A stretch of DNA of 47,289 nt from Candidatus Sulfopaludibacter sp. SbA4. GTDB lineage: Bacteria > Acidobacteriota > Terriglobia > Bryobacterales > Bryobacteraceae. Location of the stretch: NCBI GenBank assembly GCA_900290305.1, contig OMOG01000112.1:9403-56691 (forward strand), given 5' to 3'. Both the position numbers and the translations under genes were made by a program. Below are positions 40,700 through 47,289 of this stretch, piece after piece. Each line of letters starts with the position of its first letter. The stretch's first letter is position 1. The notes under the pieces were generated by a model. That model saw only the letters and a program-made list of their open reading frames with translations. It was not told where the DNA came from and did no database searches.

Positions 40700-40890
40700 G
40701 AAACCGGGCGACTCCAAACAGGCCACCCCGCCGTGTCGAACAGCCGGCGGGGTTCGGTGGCTGGAAACGAGTGGAGAAATGGGAACTGGGGTCGTCACCC
40801 TTCGGCGATGAGGCCATCTCCGAAGGCGCGCGGGCGCCGGTCAGGCGCCGATCGTGCAGAGCGCTCCCGGTGTCTGGATTCATCACGATC
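40700..40890 (+). ncRNA. hairpin-rich non-coding stretch, candidate structured RNA
   Basis: CTCCA/TGGAG (40712-40716 with 40772-40776) encloses GGCCA/TGGCT and CCCCGCCG/CGGCGGGG (40721-40733 with 40745-40762, one 5-base bulge). A separate perfect CCTTCGG/CCGAAGG stem lies at 40799-40826 and GGCGCC occurs twice (40833-40838, 40844-40849). No family recognised; strand is not known. Confidence 0.35.
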
Positions 40891-41151
40891 GATCTGCAAG
40901 CAAGGGTTGGTTAAGTTCGCTGATCGCCCCTCAGCTTTGCTTGATCTGGTGGTGAAACTTCAGAGCCTTGTTGCGGGCCGAGGCTGAGTTGGCGGGTGTG
41001 GCCGCCGGGTCGGTTGGCACTGAGGACCTGGAGCGGAGGGCCTTGGCCCGCGGCGCACTTGGGAAACCACGGTGTGGCGCGCCGGTGCGCTGGAGCAGGA
41101 GCCATGCAGGACGGCACCGAGATGTGAGAGGCCGGCGATGAGCCTGTCGTG
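40891..41151. other. intergenic, no gene supported
   Basis: Short frames on both strands without recognisable domains. One plus-strand frame (LLRAEAELAGVAAGSVGTED) is coding-like but has no start or continuation. May be a gene remnant. Confidence 0.3.
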
Positions 41152-41192
41152 TTTACAGTCTGTTTTACATCTTCTATATAAATGTAATACAG
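41152..41192 (+). promoter_or_regulatory. promoter with an 11-bp inverted repeat
   Basis: TTTACA (41152-41157) and TATATA (41175-41180) with a 17-base spacer. Overlapping it, CTGTTTTACAT (41160-41170) and ATGTAATACAG (41182-41192) form an inverted repeat with one mismatch and an 11-base spacer, a likely operator. It lies ~320 bases upstream of the sigma-54 activator gene. Confidence 0.55.
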
Positions 41193-41508
41193 ATGCCCTG
41201 TCCGCTAACTTCCGAACATGAAGTTTCCGCCTGGGGCGAGCGTCAGGCGTGCAGCCCTAATCCCATAATTCTCGGCAAGCAACTGCGCCCTGAGGGCAAA
41301 CGCCGGCGGAACCATGCGATGCCCGGCTGCGCCGTCCACGTCTGTCTTACGTACTCCAGGATTTGACCGCGCCAGAAACCGATCCCCGAGAGTTGTTCTT
41401 TCAGGGGAAATCGCTGGATCATAGGCGTAATATCTCTAGGACGCTTGGTACCTTAGCTCTATAAGATCCTGTTTGGTACTCCTTTGGAGGTAGAGTACCG
41501 CCTGAATT
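41193..41508 (+). promoter_or_regulatory. long leader before the activator gene
   Basis: If the promoter at 41152 is used, a ~315-base leader results. It contains CGCCTG/CAGGCG (about 41229-41250) and other GC stems. TTTGGAGG (41483-41490) is a good Shine-Dalgarno sequence but lies 18 bases from the GTG, so the true start may differ. Confidence 0.35.
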
Positions 41509-42972
41509 GTGCCCAAGTCCTTGACTACCATGCCGGCTTGGTTTAGCCTAAATGGACCACGGGCAGATGAAAGTTGGGTTGGTATCAATCCTATGGTACG
41601 TGTCGCTCTCTATTCTCTCGATTACAAACTTCCTGCCCTCTTGGCTCCGGCCTTATTGCCGGAGTACAGAGTGGTGCTCGAGTCCGACAAGCAACGGCTG
41701 AAGCACGCCGCCACGGACCAGGCGGACGTAATCGTTCTGGATTTCGATTCCAATTACTGGTCCCTTCCGGACCAATTGAAGTTCTACAACGAACTGAGCG
41801 ACTCGCCGATTCCTATCGTGGTCATGACGGACGATTTGAGGCGCTCGACGACCACCGAGTTCCTGCAGCGCGGAGCCTACGACTGTATCGGAAAGCCGCC
41901 TTCCCTGGTCGAGTTTAAAGTGATCGTCCGGCGCGCGTACGAGCACGCACTGATGAAGCGCGAGCTCGAGAGGATCAAGAATGCCATGCATTCCACCCAG
42001 GGTTGCGAACGGCTCGTGGGTTCGAGCGGCCGCGCGCAGGTGGTATATGACCTGATTCGGCGAGTGACCAACCTGAACGCCTTCGTGCTGATTACCGGCG
42101 AGAGCGGGACTGGAAAGGAGTTGGTCGCCAGCGCTATTCACAACCTCGGAAACCGAGCTAAACATCCCTTCATAGCGGTTTCCTGCGGGGCGATTCCGGA
42201 GAGTCTGATCGAAGCGGAGCTCTTCGGTCACGAGAAGGGCGCCTTTACCGGATCGACCGGCGTCCGGGCCGGATACCTGGAGCAGGCGGGGGCAGGCACA
42301 TTGTTTCTGGATGAGATCGGCGAGTTGAGTCTCAATACCCAGGTCAAACTCCTGCGCGTGCTGCAACAGAAAGAGTTCTGCCGATTGGGGAGCAATCGGT
42401 TGATACCTCTGAACGCCCGCGTGGTATTCGCCACGCACCGCAATCTCCAGCAGATGGTCGAAGCCGGTACATTCCGGCCGGACCTGTTTTTCCGGGTCAA
42501 TGTGATGACCATCAATGTCCCGACACTGCGCGAGCGGACCGAGGACATCCCCACACTGGCACGGCACTTCCTCGAGCGATACGCCACCGAGTACGAGAAG
42601 CCGGTGACGGACATCCGTCCTAACGCCATGGAACTGCTGGTGGATTACGACTGGCCGGGGAACATACGCGAACTCGAGAACGTCATTCAGGGCGCGGTGA
42701 TCCTGGCGGATGGCGATTGCATCACCCGTGCCGAACTGCCGGATCATCTGCAGCAACTAGCGGAGGAAAAGGCGGTCCATGCCGAACTGGATTCCGAACG
42801 CGGGTGCTTCGAGGAACAGATGTGGAACTTCAAGGTCAGCCTGGCGAACAGAGCGATTAGCGAATGCAACGGGAACAAGTCCCTGGCCGCCCGTAAGTTG
42901 CGCGTCTCCAGAGCCTATCTCCACCGCCTCGTCCGGATGGCCTCCACGTCGGAGTCCTCGGACGCGGCCTGA
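41509..42972 (+). CDS. sigma-54-dependent activator (NtrC-type) with atypical receiver
   Basis: 487 residues from GTG 41509; MVRVALYSLDY at 41593 is an alternative start at the beginning of the receiver. The receiver has a possible acceptor Asp (VIVLDFD), VVMTDD and YDCIGKP, but lacks the acidic pair after strand 1. AAA+ domain: GESGTGKE (Walker A), GHEKGAFTGS (GAFTGA loop with S), GTLFLDEIGE (Walker B), DWPGNIRELEN. A C-terminal Fis-type helix (NKSLAARKLRVSRAYLHRL) binds DNA. It activates sigma-54 promoters; EPS genes are plausible targets. Confidence 0.9.
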   Translation: MPKSLTTMPAWFSLNGPRADESWVGINPMVRVALYSLDYKLPALLAPALLPEYRVVLESDKQRLKHAATDQADVIVLDFDSNYWSLPDQLKFYNELSDSPIPIVVMTDDLRRSTTTEFLQRGAYDCIGKPPSLVEFKVIVRRAYEHALMKRELERIKNAMHSTQGCERLVGSSGRAQVVYDLIRRVTNLNAFVLITGESGTGKELVASAIHNLGNRAKHPFIAVSCGAIPESLIEAELFGHEKGAFTGSTGVRAGYLEQAGAGTLFLDEIGELSLNTQVKLLRVLQQKEFCRLGSNRLIPLNARVVFATHRNLQQMVEAGTFRPDLFFRVNVMTINVPTLRERTEDIPTLARHFLERYATEYEKPVTDIRPNAMELLVDYDWPGNIRELENVIQGAVILADGDCITRAELPDHLQQLAEEKAVHAELDSERGCFEEQMWNFKVSLANRAISECNGNKSLAARKLRVSRAYLHRLVRMASTSESSDAA

Positions 42973-42986
42973 GGCCTGCGGCGCTG

Positions 42987-44450
42987 TTGACCGCACCTGA
43001 ATCCCGTTCCGAAAGCGGCCGGCGGTTGCGGACGGTGTTTTCGTTTCGCGTGCTGTTGGCCCTCGGGCTGGTGGCCGTCTACGTCCTCACGATCGCCAAC
43101 CGATTCAACGATCCCGACCTGTGGTTCCACCTGAAGCTGGGCGAGATCATGTGGAATACCCACCGGATACCCACCGCCGACCTGTTTTCCCATACGGCTT
43201 ACGGCCACCCCTGGACAGCGCACGAGTGGCTGGCCCAGATCACGATCTACGCGGCTTATCGGCTGGGGGGGTACAGCGGCCTAATGGGCTGGTTCACCAT
43301 TTTTGGCTCAGCTCTATTGGTTCTCGTCTACGCGGTTGGATACCGGCAGGCGGGGAATGAGCTGGGGGCCTTCCTGGTGGCAATCCTGGCGTTCTTCTGC
43401 GGGACGATCGGGCTCGCAATCCGGCCGCAACTCATGGGCTACGCGTTTCTGGCGGCGGAACTTCTGCTGCTGGATCGGGCGGCGCGGAACCGCCGGTTCC
43501 TATGGGCGATTCCTCCATTGTTCGCAATTTGGGTAAACTGCCACGGGTCGTATTTCTTCGGCATAGGTGTGCTGGCGGTCCACTGGATCTGTTCGTTTGT
43601 GAAGGGGAAGTGGGGATTCATCGCGGCGGAAGGAGGAAGCGCAGGCGAGCGCAGGCAGCTCGGCTGGACGCTGGCCGTTTCGGTGCTGGCGCTTTTTGCG
43701 AACCCGGTCGGATGGCGGCTGGTGCTGTATCCGCTGGACCTGATGTTTCACCAGTCGACGAATCTGAGCGCGGTAGCGGAATGGGCTCCGCCCGACCTGC
43801 GCGATGGGCGTACGCTGGCGATGCTGGCGGCGATCATGGGGATCCCCGTGGCTTGCGTCCTGCTGAGAGCGGAGTTGAAACTGCGGGAGCTGCTTCTGGT
43901 AGTCGCGGTGTCCTGGCTGGCCGTGAGGCATATACGGATGATGTTCGTCTTCGGGATTGTCGTAAGCCCGGTGTTGTGCCGGCTGCTGGGTTCGGAGCTG
44001 AGGAGAAGCTCGGACCGGGAGCACCCCGTGGTCAATGCGTTGCTGATCTTGGCAATGGCTGCGGTGTCTATCCGGGCGTTCCCCGCCGCGGGGGACATTC
44101 AGAGCCAGATCGCGAAGAGCAATCCTGTGGCGGCGGTGCGCTACATCCGGCTGGCCGGGATACGGGGGCCGATGCTGAACGAGTACGTATTCGGCGGCTA
44201 CCTGATCTGGGCGTTGCCGGAGGAAAAGGTCTTCGTGGACGGCCGGACCGATGTCTTTGACTGGACGGGAGTGCTGGCGGAGTACGGCCGCTGGGCGACA
44301 CTGTCGGAGGATCCGCAGATTCTACTCGACAAGTACGGGATTCGTTTGTGCCTTCTGACGAAGGATTCGCCGATGGTGCGGGTGATGGGCTATCTACCGA
44401 ACTGGCGGAAGGCCTACCGGGATGAGGTGGCAGTGGTATTTGTACGGTGA
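42987..44450 (+). CDS. polytopic membrane protein, GT-C-like (paralogue 1 of a convergent pair)
   Basis: About 487 residues, roughly 10-11 helices. After helix 1: NDPDLWFHLKLGEIMWNTHR and TAYGHPWTAHEWLAQ, then IWVNCHGSYF, and a soluble C-terminal domain with NEYVFGGYLIWALPEEKVFV, DGRTDVFDW. The same landmarks are in the minus-strand gene at 44414. A GT-C glycosyltransferase-like or polymer-modifying function is likely. The proposed TTG at 42987 is weak; the gene begins 14 bases after the activator stop, so co-transcription is likely. Confidence 0.72.
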   Translation: MTAPESRSESGRRLRTVFSFRVLLALGLVAVYVLTIANRFNDPDLWFHLKLGEIMWNTHRIPTADLFSHTAYGHPWTAHEWLAQITIYAAYRLGGYSGLMGWFTIFGSALLVLVYAVGYRQAGNELGAFLVAILAFFCGTIGLAIRPQLMGYAFLAAELLLLDRAARNRRFLWAIPPLFAIWVNCHGSYFFGIGVLAVHWICSFVKGKWGFIAAEGGSAGERRQLGWTLAVSVLALFANPVGWRLVLYPLDLMFHQSTNLSAVAEWAPPDLRDGRTLAMLAAIMGIPVACVLLRAELKLRELLLVVAVSWLAVRHIRMMFVFGIVVSPVLCRLLGSELRRSSDREHPVVNALLILAMAAVSIRAFPAAGDIQSQIAKSNPVAAVRYIRLAGIRGPMLNEYVFGGYLIWALPEEKVFVDGRTDVFDWTGVLAEYGRWATLSEDPQILLDKYGIRLCLLTKDSPMVRVMGYLPNWRKAYRDEVAVVFVR

Positions 44451-45967
44451 GTGTGTGGCATCGCTAGAGTGCTTGCCCCCTCAGGGCGGCGGCTGAATAT
44501 GACGGCGTTGTCATCCGCATACACCTTTTCCCAACCCGGAATATAGGGCATAAGGTGAGCGATCGCGGACGACGGATCGAGGAGACAGAATCCGATGCGG
44601 TATCGATTGAGCAACGTCTGCGGGTCGTCCTCCAGTCTCACCCAACGCAGATACCGCTCCATGACACCGGTCCAGTCATATAGTTCCGCGCGGCCATCGA
44701 TGAAGACCTTCTCTTCCGGGAGCGCCCAGATCAGGTAGCCGCCAAAGCGGTAGTCGTTCAACATGGGGGCGGCCAGATGCGTCCGGCGAATGTACTCCAC
44801 GGCCTTCACCGGATTGTTAGCCTGCACCTGCGCCTGAAGAGCGGACCGGTCCGGCAGCGCCCAAGTCACTGCGGCCAGGCAACCGAAGACGATCGCCGCA
44901 TTGGCCAGAGGATAATTTCGCCTGCTATCGCCGGCCCAGCCTAAGTGGCAGAGAGCCGGTGAGACGATAATACCGAAGAGAAACAACATGCGGCTGTGCC
45001 AGGCCGCCAGCCCCGAAGCCAGGCAGGTGAGTGCAAATTCCCGCAGCGACAATCGGCGCGATGCCGCCAAAAAGAACGCGGTGCCAACGGCGGCGAGCAT
45101 AAGCCATGTATTCGGTTCTCCCAGGCTTGGCGCCAGCCACTCCAAGACCGCCCCCGTTTGCGTTTTCTCGCGAAAGAAGATGTCAAACGGAAACAACAAC
45201 AGCCGTGTCCCGGCGGGATTGGTGAATAGCACCGCAATCGAGAGGGCCAGCACGCACCCGAGCGTTCTCCGCGAGCGGGCATCCCATCGCTCCGGGACAA
45301 ACAGGCCGTAGCTCTCCTCGAGCATCGAGCATACGAAGTATAAGACCGCCACCACCAGCCCGAAAACCCAGGTGCCATGGCAGTTCACCCAGACCGCAAA
45401 GACCGCGGGCAGTAAGCACAAGAACCGGGGATTACGGCGGCGGCCGAATTCCAGAATCAGAATCTCCGCGGCAAGGAACAGGTGGCCCACCAGCAGGGGC
45501 CGGGTGCCTACTCCGACACTCCCGAAGCAATAGGCGATCATGCCGCCACGAAAAGAGACCAGCGCGTTTCCCGTGGCCGTCCAGCACAGCCAGTACACCA
45601 TCAGGTAAATCAGCGACGCGATCAGGGCAACCCCAACGACCAGTCCGAGGTAACCACCCAGGCGGTATAAACCGTACATGCCCAGTTGCGACAGCCATTC
45701 GTGAGGCGGCCACGGTTGGCCATAAGCGGTGAAGGAGAAGCTATCGGCCGACGGAAGCCGATGTGTATTCCATATCCCTTCGCCGATTTTCAAATGCCAC
45801 CACAGGTCGGGGTTGTCGAGGCGCGCAAATGCGGACAGCGTCGTGACCATAACGAGCCCCGCGGCGAGCGCCGCCGGATACGAGAAGAAGCTGTTCAATC
45901 GGGCGCCCAGACGCCACTTGCGAGGCGCGTCGCCCGGTGACGGCTGGCTGGCCGAAGCCGGGTTCAT
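44414..45967 (-). CDS. polytopic membrane protein, GT-C-like (paralogue 2 of a convergent pair)
   Basis: 517 residues. DNPDLWWHLKIGEGIWNTHR, TAYGQPWPPHEWLSQ, VWVNCHGTWVFG and NDYRFGGYLIWALPEEKVFI, DGRAELYDW repeat the landmarks of the convergent gene; the two are clear paralogues with moderate identity. The C-terminal ~25 residues (after FSRRPEG) are Thr/Ser-rich and arise from reading antisense to the other gene's end: the two ORFs overlap by 37 bases tail to tail. Start at ATG 45967. Confidence 0.75.
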   Translation of the reverse strand: MNPASASQPSPGDAPRKWRLGARLNSFFSYPAALAAGLVMVTTLSAFARLDNPDLWWHLKIGEGIWNTHRLPSADSFSFTAYGQPWPPHEWLSQLGMYGLYRLGGYLGLVVGVALIASLIYLMVYWLCWTATGNALVSFRGGMIAYCFGSVGVGTRPLLVGHLFLAAEILILEFGRRRNPRFLCLLPAVFAVWVNCHGTWVFGLVVAVLYFVCSMLEESYGLFVPERWDARSRRTLGCVLALSIAVLFTNPAGTRLLLFPFDIFFREKTQTGAVLEWLAPSLGEPNTWLMLAAVGTAFFLAASRRLSLREFALTCLASGLAAWHSRMLFLFGIIVSPALCHLGWAGDSRRNYPLANAAIVFGCLAAVTWALPDRSALQAQVQANNPVKAVEYIRRTHLAAPMLNDYRFGGYLIWALPEEKVFIDGRAELYDWTGVMERYLRWVRLEDDPQTLLNRYRIGFCLLDPSSAIAHLMPYIPGWEKVYADDNAVIFSRRPEGASTLAMPHTHRTNTTATSSR

Positions 45968-46261
45968 CGGCGTGCCTCCATCGCGAGCATCCGCAGACCG
46001 GCCGACTGGGCCGCGTGCATGCCGACCTCAATACTGTTCACGTTGGAGTTTTGGCGCCGCGCCGAGCGTCCCGAAGAGTCGGGACGCGGCAGGCACGAGT
46101 GCCCGCGCCACGGGTTCCGTGTTCGGGGCGGCGCCGGAGTGAGTGCCTGCGCCAGTTTGCACAAGTTAGTCAGATCGTCTGTCGGACGGTACTCATTGAG
46201 TCCCAGGAAACGGGCGCAGCAGGTCCTGTTGACCCAGCGGGGCGAAACCACGGCAGACCGG
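45968..46261. other. intergenic between membrane genes
   Basis: 294 bases with the hairpins above and no supported gene. No promoter could be fixed for the gene at 44414-45967. Confidence 0.4.
46067..46103. repeat. two adjacent strong hairpins (REP-like)
   Basis: CGTCCCGA-AGAG-TCGGGACG (46067-46086), perfect 8-bp stem, then GGCAC-GA-GTGCC (46092-46103). They lie between two leftward membrane-protein genes with no T-run. They resemble dispersed palindromic elements; only one copy is in the window. Confidence 0.6.
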
Positions 46262-47289
46262 TCAAGGCGCATAAGGTGTGACTTTCGGCGGTATCCGGTC
46301 GGGCTCTACGAGCCATGTCTCGCGATCGTTGAAATAGTTTATCAATTCGCGATCCGCCGGGCCGCCCATCTCTCGCGCCCATACTACCTTTGCCGAGTCG
46401 ATGTCCGCGGCGTTATAGACCCAATCGTCCATGGAGTCGTGATCCGGAACATAACGGACGATGGCGAGTTGCCGGCCGGGCAGCCTCTCCAGCATGTGCT
46501 GGACCTGCGTCCGCGGCAGATCGATCTTGGGCGATGATGCCAGGAAAACCAGTTGCACCACGAAGAGCATGACGCACACGCAGGGAATCACGGTTACGAG
46601 GAAGGCGCCGGTCCGCTGAGCGCCAAGGCGGTACAACTGCAGGTGCTCCATCGCCAGAAGGAGGATCGCGTAATACAAACCGGTTGCGGGCGCCAGGTAG
46701 TGCGGTTGCATGAACGCGACTGCCAGAATGCCCAAGAAAGAGACCGCCGCAGCGGCCATGAGAAAGTATGCGCGGGGGTCATGGAATAGGCGTCGAAGCA
46801 TGAGCAGCGGGATGCTCAGGGTCGCACCGAAAAAGAAGTACGGAAGCGTGACCAGCCTCCTGACGCCCCCCTCCAGAAAGCCACCGGCCGTGCGGGCATG
46901 TTGGAAGACAGTGAGTTCCAGGCCGACATAAAAGTCACGCATGACTTTGTGGCGATACGCGGGTTCTGGCCGCGGCGTTTGCCACAGGAAGTAGGGAGAA
47001 ACCGCGTAAGCCGCCCGATTGGTGCGGTACGGGAGTGTGGTTGGGCTGCCATAGACTCGCCAGTTGTAGTAAGCCATCGCTCCAGCGGTCAGCATGAGCA
47101 GGATCGCGATCGGCAGCACGACCTGCTTCACCAGAACGGCCGCTCGGGGACGTCTCGGTCCCGTAACCCACCTGATCAATGCTACCGCGACAGCCATACC
47201 CAACAGAACGCCCTCATAGGGGCGGCTGCTCGCAAGAAGCGCGAGCCCGAGACCGAGCAACAGAGCGGTCTGGTAGCGCGGCTGGCGGG
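46262..47289 (-). CDS. polytopic membrane protein, 5' end beyond the window
   Basis: The minus-strand frame is open from the right edge (codons RYQTALLLGLGLALLASSRP) to the stop at 46262, giving at least 340 residues. Helices: GVLLGMAVAVALIRWV, VVLPIAILLMLTAGAMAYYN, and four more after residue 150, then a soluble C-terminal domain (RTQVQHMLERLPGRQLAIVR, LINYFNDRETWLVEPDR). The SSRPYEG motif after an early helix is shared by GT39-like membrane proteins of Acidobacteriota. Role in glycan transfer is inference; the catalytic loop would lie outside the window. Confidence 0.65.
   Translation of the reverse strand, partial: RQPRYQTALLLGLGLALLASSRPYEGVLLGMAVAVALIRWVTGPRRPRAAVLVKQVVLPIAILLMLTAGAMAYYNWRVYGSPTTLPYRTNRAAYAVSPYFLWQTPRPEPAYRHKVMRDFYVGLELTVFQHARTAGGFLEGGVRRLVTLPYFFFGATLSIPLLMLRRLFHDPRAYFLMAAAAVSFLGILAVAFMQPHYLAPATGLYYAILLLAMEHLQLYRLGAQRTGAFLVTVIPCVCVMLFVVQLVFLASSPKIDLPRTQVQHMLERLPGRQLAIVRYVPDHDSMDDWVYNAADIDSAKVVWAREMGGPADRELINYFNDRETWLVEPDRIPPKVTPYAP

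Noticed and set aside
40690-40890. RNase P RNA, tmRNA or c-di-GMP riboswitch
   Set aside because: None of the diagnostic conserved cores of these RNAs is present, only strong GC hairpins.
41653-42756. 367-codon minus-strand frame over the sigma-54 activator
   Set aside because: Shadow of the AAA+ gene; His/Gln-rich with no domain.

Overview
The window looks like part of the chromosome of an uncultured or environmental Acidobacteriota, most like the Solibacter/Bryobacter group. This is inferred from high GC, large families of paralogous membrane glycosyltransferases, a PilZ/J-domain protein, a DUF5658 protein and a very high load of broken genes. No 16S rRNA or complete tRNA is present to confirm it.

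Region 1 (1-7719) is a left-to-right exopolysaccharide (EPS) or O-antigen operon: an O-antigen ligase/Wzy tail, an asparagine-synthase-like gene (broken), a GT4 glycosyltransferase, a PaaK/CapK-like adenylate-forming enzyme, a GT39-like membrane protein, an ExoA-like GT2 glycosyltransferase (broken by a perfect 16-bp tandem duplication) and a polyprenyl-phosphate sugar transferase.

Region 2 (7720-19580) is a decayed prophage or phage-derived island inserted after the sugar transferase. Its leftward early arm holds two MNT-HEPN modules, an HNH protein, a Gp157-like protein, a probable recombination protein and a Zn-ribbon protein. Two divergent promoters with matching operators in their spacers sit at 13030-13097. 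A rightward arm has small phage proteins, a Phd/PIN toxin-antitoxin remnant, an unknown 274-aa protein, TerL, a DUF5681 protein and two tiny ORFs. No portal, capsid, tail or complete integrase is visible. The island ends at a truncated second copy of the sugar transferase.

Region 3 (19583-26310) returns to EPS functions. A ~1.75-kb segment (sugar-transferase 3' end plus convergent parallel beta-helix gene) is present twice: a decayed copy at 19583-21346 and an intact one at 24547-26329. Between them lie a GT39 gene, a truncated methyltransferase and a full sugar transferase.

Region 4 (26290-36060) is a hot spot of mobile and addiction elements: an IS605-type element (divergent tnpA/tnpB), a third MNT-HEPN cassette, shards of the same HNH gene, an apparently intact PIN/RHH toxin-antitoxin pair, a DUF218 gene, a serine-recombinase-like fragment beside a 3' tRNA-Gly fragment, a VanZ pseudogene, a HigBA locus with a deleted toxin, and an IS4/IS1634-like element with a DUF6788 accessory gene. 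The recurring pattern is that antitoxin ORFs stay open while toxin ORFs are broken.

Region 5 (36060-47289) is calmer: a TPR-type pseudogene, a Zn-ribbon membrane protein, a CpsB/YwqE-type PHP tyrosine phosphatase, a PilZ-J-domain protein, a DUF5658 protein, a hairpin-rich non-coding stretch, a sigma-54 activator with an atypical receiver, a convergent pair of paralogous membrane proteins, and a further membrane protein running off the right edge. The phosphatase, PilZ protein and activator are plausible regulators of the EPS genes, but that link is inference.
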